A stretch of 10,580 nt of DNA from Lunasporangiospora selenospora (taxonomy: Eukaryota > Mortierellomycota > Mortierellomycetes > Mortierellales > Mortierellaceae), in assembly GCA_015680635.1 (NCBI GenBank), contig JAABOA010000141.1, positions 1 through 10,580 on the forward strand. The letters run 5' to 3'. Within the stretch, counting starts at the first letter, position 1. Each line of letters starts with the position of its first letter. A program made the translations under genes and the position numbers. This document shows, one piece after another, positions 8,095-10,580 of this stretch. The notes under the pieces were generated by a model. That model searched no databases. It worked only from the letters and a program-made list of their open reading frames with translations, and had not been told where the DNA came from.

Positions 8095-8664
8095 TCAAGA
8101 GTAGACTTGAGGAGTCTTTCTCTTTCTTTTGGCGGTTGATGAGGATAAGTAAGGGCGGCTTTCTCTTCGGACGGGGGTTTCTTTGTAATAGAGTATGAAT
8201 GATCTAGATTCATTAAAGTAGCTAGCCTTTGACGTGGCAACCACTTGACCCGCCTCCTGGACCCTTGAACAAGGTTTGCCTTTCCAACCTTTGACATGGG
8301 AGAACAAGCTATCAGAACAGTTGTAATCCCAGCCACAAAGGCAGACGAAACGCATGTCCTTGAAGTAGTCTCTTTTGACCCTGATGGCAACAAAGTCATT
8401 TAGGATATGAGAACGTTCGATATCCTCGTGGTATTTTCGATGATGCTCTCGAATAGCAGACTCGTCCTCGAAAGGCCCTTGGTCTGGAGGAGAATCGTCT
8501 TTGGAAAAGGGGTCCTGTTGGCACTTGCTTTGTGGGGAATCCGAACCATCAGGCGGAGGATTCAAGACGACGCTGAAGAAAGAGTTATTGGTTCGAGTAG
8601 TGAGAGATTGTTCATCAAGGTAGCCCTTAAGACAGTGATGATAAGTACATGATGCTTGGGGCAT
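8095..8664 (-). CDS. Small zinc-finger-like protein of unknown role
   Basis: The frame stays open to about 8775, but the first in-frame ATG is at 8662-8664, giving 189 residues starting MPQASCTYHHC. Two Cys/His clusters are visible: C6, C11 with ESAIREHHRKYHED at about 68-81, and RFVCLCGWDYNC ... SLFSHVKGWKGKPC at about 105-132. The second has C-x-C-x12-H spacing followed by a late Cys, close to but not a standard C2H2 finger. A Pro/Ser/Asp-rich linker lies between the clusters. The C-terminus has a basic AKRKRK stretch that could be a nuclear localisation signal. This would suit a nuclear DNA- or protein-binding factor, but I recognise no named family. A TATA box lies about 140 bases upstream of the ATG. 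The gene faces the F-box gene and was duplicated with it: its 3' end recurs at 10399-10562. No intron was seen. Confidence 0.65.
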   Translation of the reverse strand: MPQASCTYHHCLKGYLDEQSLTTRTNNSFFSVVLNPPPDGSDSPQSKCQQDPFSKDDSPPDQGPFEDESAIREHHRKYHEDIERSHILNDFVAIRVKRDYFKDMRFVCLCGWDYNCSDSLFSHVKGWKGKPCSRVQEAGQVVATSKASYFNESRSFILYYKETPVRRESRPYLSSSTAKRKRKTPQVYS

Positions 8665-8804
8665 AGTGTTGGGTGGTATGAGGTTGTGCGGTGCGTAAAG
8701 GGCAAGAAAAAAAGGTTTTCGATATTCTGGAAGAGTGAACAGAGAGTGGAAAATATAATGCGCCCGAAGAGACAATGATGGAGGAGATGGGTACTGCGAA
8801 GGTT

Positions 8805-8813
8805 CCTTTTATA
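8805..8813 (-). promoter_or_regulatory. TATA box of the zinc-finger-like gene
   Basis: The minus strand reads TATAAAAGG here, 141 bases before the ATG at 8664. The leader between the two is C/T-rich, as is common in fungal promoters, and contains no other ATG that I can see. Confidence 0.45.
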
Positions 8814-9224
8814 TTTTTCTGCAAAAAAAAGGGGGAGAATAGGAGAGGTGTGTGTGTGAAATGACAAAGGTGGCTGGGTGTACAAGTGGACATGAGGGCG
8901 AAAAGTGTTGCCTGAAAAATGGTGGCAAAAGAAGAACAGAATCGACAAAGTGTCGACTGGTTAGGGGTAGGGTGGGCGAAGCGACATGTGCACCAGCGTG
9001 GGAATTCAGATCGAAGCGCAAAGAAAAAATGTGTGCGCATTATGCAGAAGGGAAAATAAGAGTAGGAAAATAGTACGAGAAGATGGAGGTCACCCATAGA
9101 GGGGCCAATGCAGTACAATTCTCTGGGTGGAGGCTGAGGTGATAGAGGACCCGGTTATATGGACGCTGCATACATCTTTATCAGAGAAATAATGCAGACG
9201 GCAGGAAAGGGGGAGAGTGTCACT
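8814..9224. other. Upstream region of the zinc-finger-like gene, no gene seen
   Basis: This lies between the TATA box and the start of the decayed second copy. The minus strand is strongly pyrimidine-rich near 8815-9070, so long but unconvincing minus-strand frames arise there from base bias. No tRNA or repeat was recognised. Confidence 0.45.
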
Positions 9225-9878
9225 CTCACTGCCATCAGTGTCAGTAGAGCGCTTTCCCAACTTCTTGGACTGACCAACAAACTCTATCTGTTCTTTAGGA
9301 AACACTCTGCCAAAGCTACGACACCTGACATTGATCACGCCCTGCTGTATGCCGCTAGTTTCCTTTAGGAGGTTTGAAAGTGCTGGCAGTTTGTGTGTCC
9401 TCTCCAATCATGCACGTACAAAGAAAAGTCGATTTGGGTACTCCCTCAACCAAACCATTAGCTCCTCCACGTCCAAAAAAAGAAAGAACATTCGAGCAAT
9501 CTCAGCGGAGGAAATCTATACATCCGATATCGAGCGCTCCCTCTCTCGAGTGGATTTTGTACTTGGTTGTCTCTAAACGCGAGTCCATTTTGGAACACAG
9601 AGGGCTCGATTTACAACACGGATATCAATTGATGTCTTCGCTTCTCCGTCCAGACTTTTTCTCAATGACTATGAGATTTCTGAACATGCCACTTTCAATG
9701 ATTAGCCCAACTTGACCAGCTCTATTTCCTGAATATGTTATACCGTACGAGTATTTTTAAATATTTGTCGGTCTATGTTCAAAATATTTATTGTCATCTC
9801 GGCAGTGGTCTTGAATTATTAGAGCCATTGAAGCGAATCAACTATACTGGTCTTGGGAGCTTTCTATCAACACTATGA
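9225..9878 (+). pseudogene. Decayed copy of the second F-box gene (3' half)
   Basis: This matches about 6846-7435 of the intact F-box gene in the same order. Short stretches keep protein-level likeness: AISAEEIYTSDIERS (about 9496-9540) against AIQVEEIYAHDVEHS, and LGSGLELLEPLKRINYTG (9798-9851) against LGRGLELLEPLTRIHYIG. These lie in different frames and are broken by stops, for example TAA at about 9575 and TGA at 9876-9878, and by indels. No F-box or start is present; the 5' half of the gene is missing. The DNA between about 9370 and 9440 does not align well and may be an insertion. Frames such as 9159-9368 and 9374-9715 are by-products. Beyond 9878 the match continues in inverted orientation. 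It should be non-functional. Confidence 0.75.
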
Positions 9879-10080
9879 GATATTGATTCTTCTTCTAAAG
9901 CGTTGATGAAGCTGTGACTCGAAGGATTCGTGACAGGTACTCGACATGAAGAGCAAACCAATTTATAATTTATAAACACCCACAGTATTACGTTTAAAAG
10001 AGTCAGAAAACATGAAAAACAGAGTCCACGTTGGTGCAAAATCCACCCAAAAGATTACACATGTCACCCACAAGCCTGAG
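9879..10080 (-). repeat. Inverted block inside the second copy
   Basis: The minus strand of this stretch matches the end of the intact F-box gene and its 3' flank. GACTCGAAGGATTC-GT and TCGACATGAAGAG at 9916-9953 are the reverse complement of 7674-7709, including the flanks of the palindrome there. The match appears to run from about 7735 (left end) back to about 7530 (right end). DNA on both sides is in direct orientation. About 90 bases of the source (7440-7530) seem to be missing. Confidence 0.7.
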
Positions 10081-10398
10081 CTCAGAAGAAGGGATAGAGA
10101 TCGTTGAGAAATAATGAAGAGATCTTGTTCACTTCCTGTACTCGATTGAAGGAAATGATTATCCAGGGTGAATAAGAGTGCCAGGGTCCAGCAGTCTTGC
10201 TCGTCCTCTTATTGGAACAACGAAACGACCCCATACTTCAAATGACCTGCCACATTCATTACTATTTATAAAAGAATCCGTCGACTGAAATTATAAATAC
10301 AATTGTAAGCTGCTCATGGTTATCCAACTCTAGAGGCCATACCCTGAACTCTTTTGCAGACACTGGTCTACGTTTTTTATTTTTTATTTTCAAAGTTG
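10081..10398 (+). repeat. Second copy of the intergenic DNA between the convergent genes
   Basis: This lines up with about 7760-8094 in direct orientation: GTTGAG.AATAATGAA, CTGTACTCGATTG.AGGAAATGAT, GTCTTGCT.GTCCTCTT, AATCCGTCGACTGAAA and CAGACAC.GGTCTACG-type blocks appear in the same order. The long T run of the first copy is absent here. No gene is present. Confidence 0.75.
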
Positions 10399-10562
10399 TC
10401 AGGAATCGAGATAAGAGATATTTCTCTTTATTTTGGCAATTGATGAAGGATGAGTAAGGGCAGTTCTCTCCTCTGGCAGGGGATTCTTTGTAAAAGAGAA
10501 TGAATGATATAGATTCGCTGAAGAACTTGGCCTTTTGATATCTTAGCGACTTTGCCTGTCTA
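10399..10562 (-). pseudogene. Decayed 3' end of a second zinc-finger-like gene, cut by window edge
   Basis: The minus strand matches the last 55 or so codons of the intact zinc-finger-like gene. The final part keeps the frame and the stop: AKIKRNISYLDS then TGA (10399-10401) against AKRKRKTPQVYS then TGA. Further upstream, single-base insertions (for example in the stretch matching CCTTACTTATCCTCATCA) break the frame, so this is probably a pseudogene. The rest of the gene, if present, lies past the right edge; a T run ends the window. Confidence 0.65.
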
Positions 10563-10580
10563 CTAGACTTTTTTTTTTTT

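Larger units (their letters stand above)
6846..8245. repeat. Copy A of a tandem duplication (intact gene pair)
   Basis: From about 6846 the sequence matches, with many changes, the block starting about 9225-9248 and ending near 10562. The offset is about 2.32-2.45 kb. Copy A holds the 3' half of the F-box gene, the intergenic DNA and the 3' end of the convergent zinc-finger-like gene, all intact. Clear anchors are CTTGAATTATT.GAGCCATTG (7362 against 9810), TGTACTCGATTG (7790 against 10138) and GAATGAAT/GTATGAAT-GAT-TAGATTC (near 8195 against 10500). Confidence 0.8.

Noticed and set aside
8073-8399. 108-codon minus-strand frame
   Set aside because: It is a second frame inside the zinc-finger-like gene, has no motif, and runs through that gene's stop region.
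8562-9118. Two long minus-strand frames (128 and 163 codons)
   Set aside because: They overlap the real gene and its promoter and come from strong C/T bias. Their translations are low-complexity Phe/Ser/His/Pro with no domain.
9159-9368. 69-codon plus-strand frame as an independent small gene
   Set aside because: Its right part aligns with the F-box gene DNA in another frame, so it is a by-product of the decayed copy.
1-10580. tRNA genes
   Set aside because: I looked for GGTTCGAnnCC-type B boxes on both strands; candidates such as those near 2420 and 8590 lack the rest of the tRNA pattern.

Overview
The window reads as nuclear DNA of a filamentous fungus, most likely an early-diverging one of the Mortierella type. 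The reasons are two F-box/leucine-rich-repeat proteins of the style these genomes amplify (N-terminal F-box ending in a 'VS(K/R)xWxxxFxPxLWxxI'-like block), splice-type signals (GTAAGT, poly-pyrimidine-TAG), AATAAA 3' signals, a TATAAAAG box, and long gene-poor spacers. The lineage is inferred from protein style only.

Layout. (1) 1-2289 (+): a large F-box/LRR protein, open at the left edge, so its start codon lies outside the window. It ends with a perfect palindrome and AATAAA. (2) 2471-3452 (-): a convergent, decayed coding region. Read in one frame with three stops and one late frameshift, it shows in the right order the marks of a TnpB/Fanzor-type RuvC nuclease: a DPG motif, VVLESL, a Cys cluster and RDRDIN. 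(3) About 3617-4720: a diverged tandem array of roughly ten units of about 90-132 bp. Several units carry splice-site-like GTAAG and CTCACAG a fixed 68 nt apart. (4) About 4721-5650: gene-free, AT-rich spacer with hairpins, an 11-base C run and faint LTR-like junctions. (5) 5661-7612 (+): a second, intact F-box/LRR gene (526 codons) with a likely 5'-UTR intron and a short upstream ORF. (6) 8095-8664 (-): a convergent small gene with zinc-finger-like Cys/His spacing and a basic tail, with a TATA box at 8805-8813. (7) About 9225-10562: a decayed second copy of the 3' half of the F-box gene, the intergenic DNA, and the 3' end of the convergent zinc-finger-like gene. Inside this copy a block of about 200 bp is inverted.

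The main story is turnover. An F-box gene and its convergent neighbour were duplicated together in tandem; one pair stayed intact and the other decayed and was rearranged. Next to them lie the relic of a transposon-type RNA-guided nuclease family and a decayed satellite. The F-box proteins would act as substrate receptors of SCF ubiquitin ligases (family knowledge). No functional link between the F-box genes and the zinc-finger-like gene is shown beyond their being copied together.
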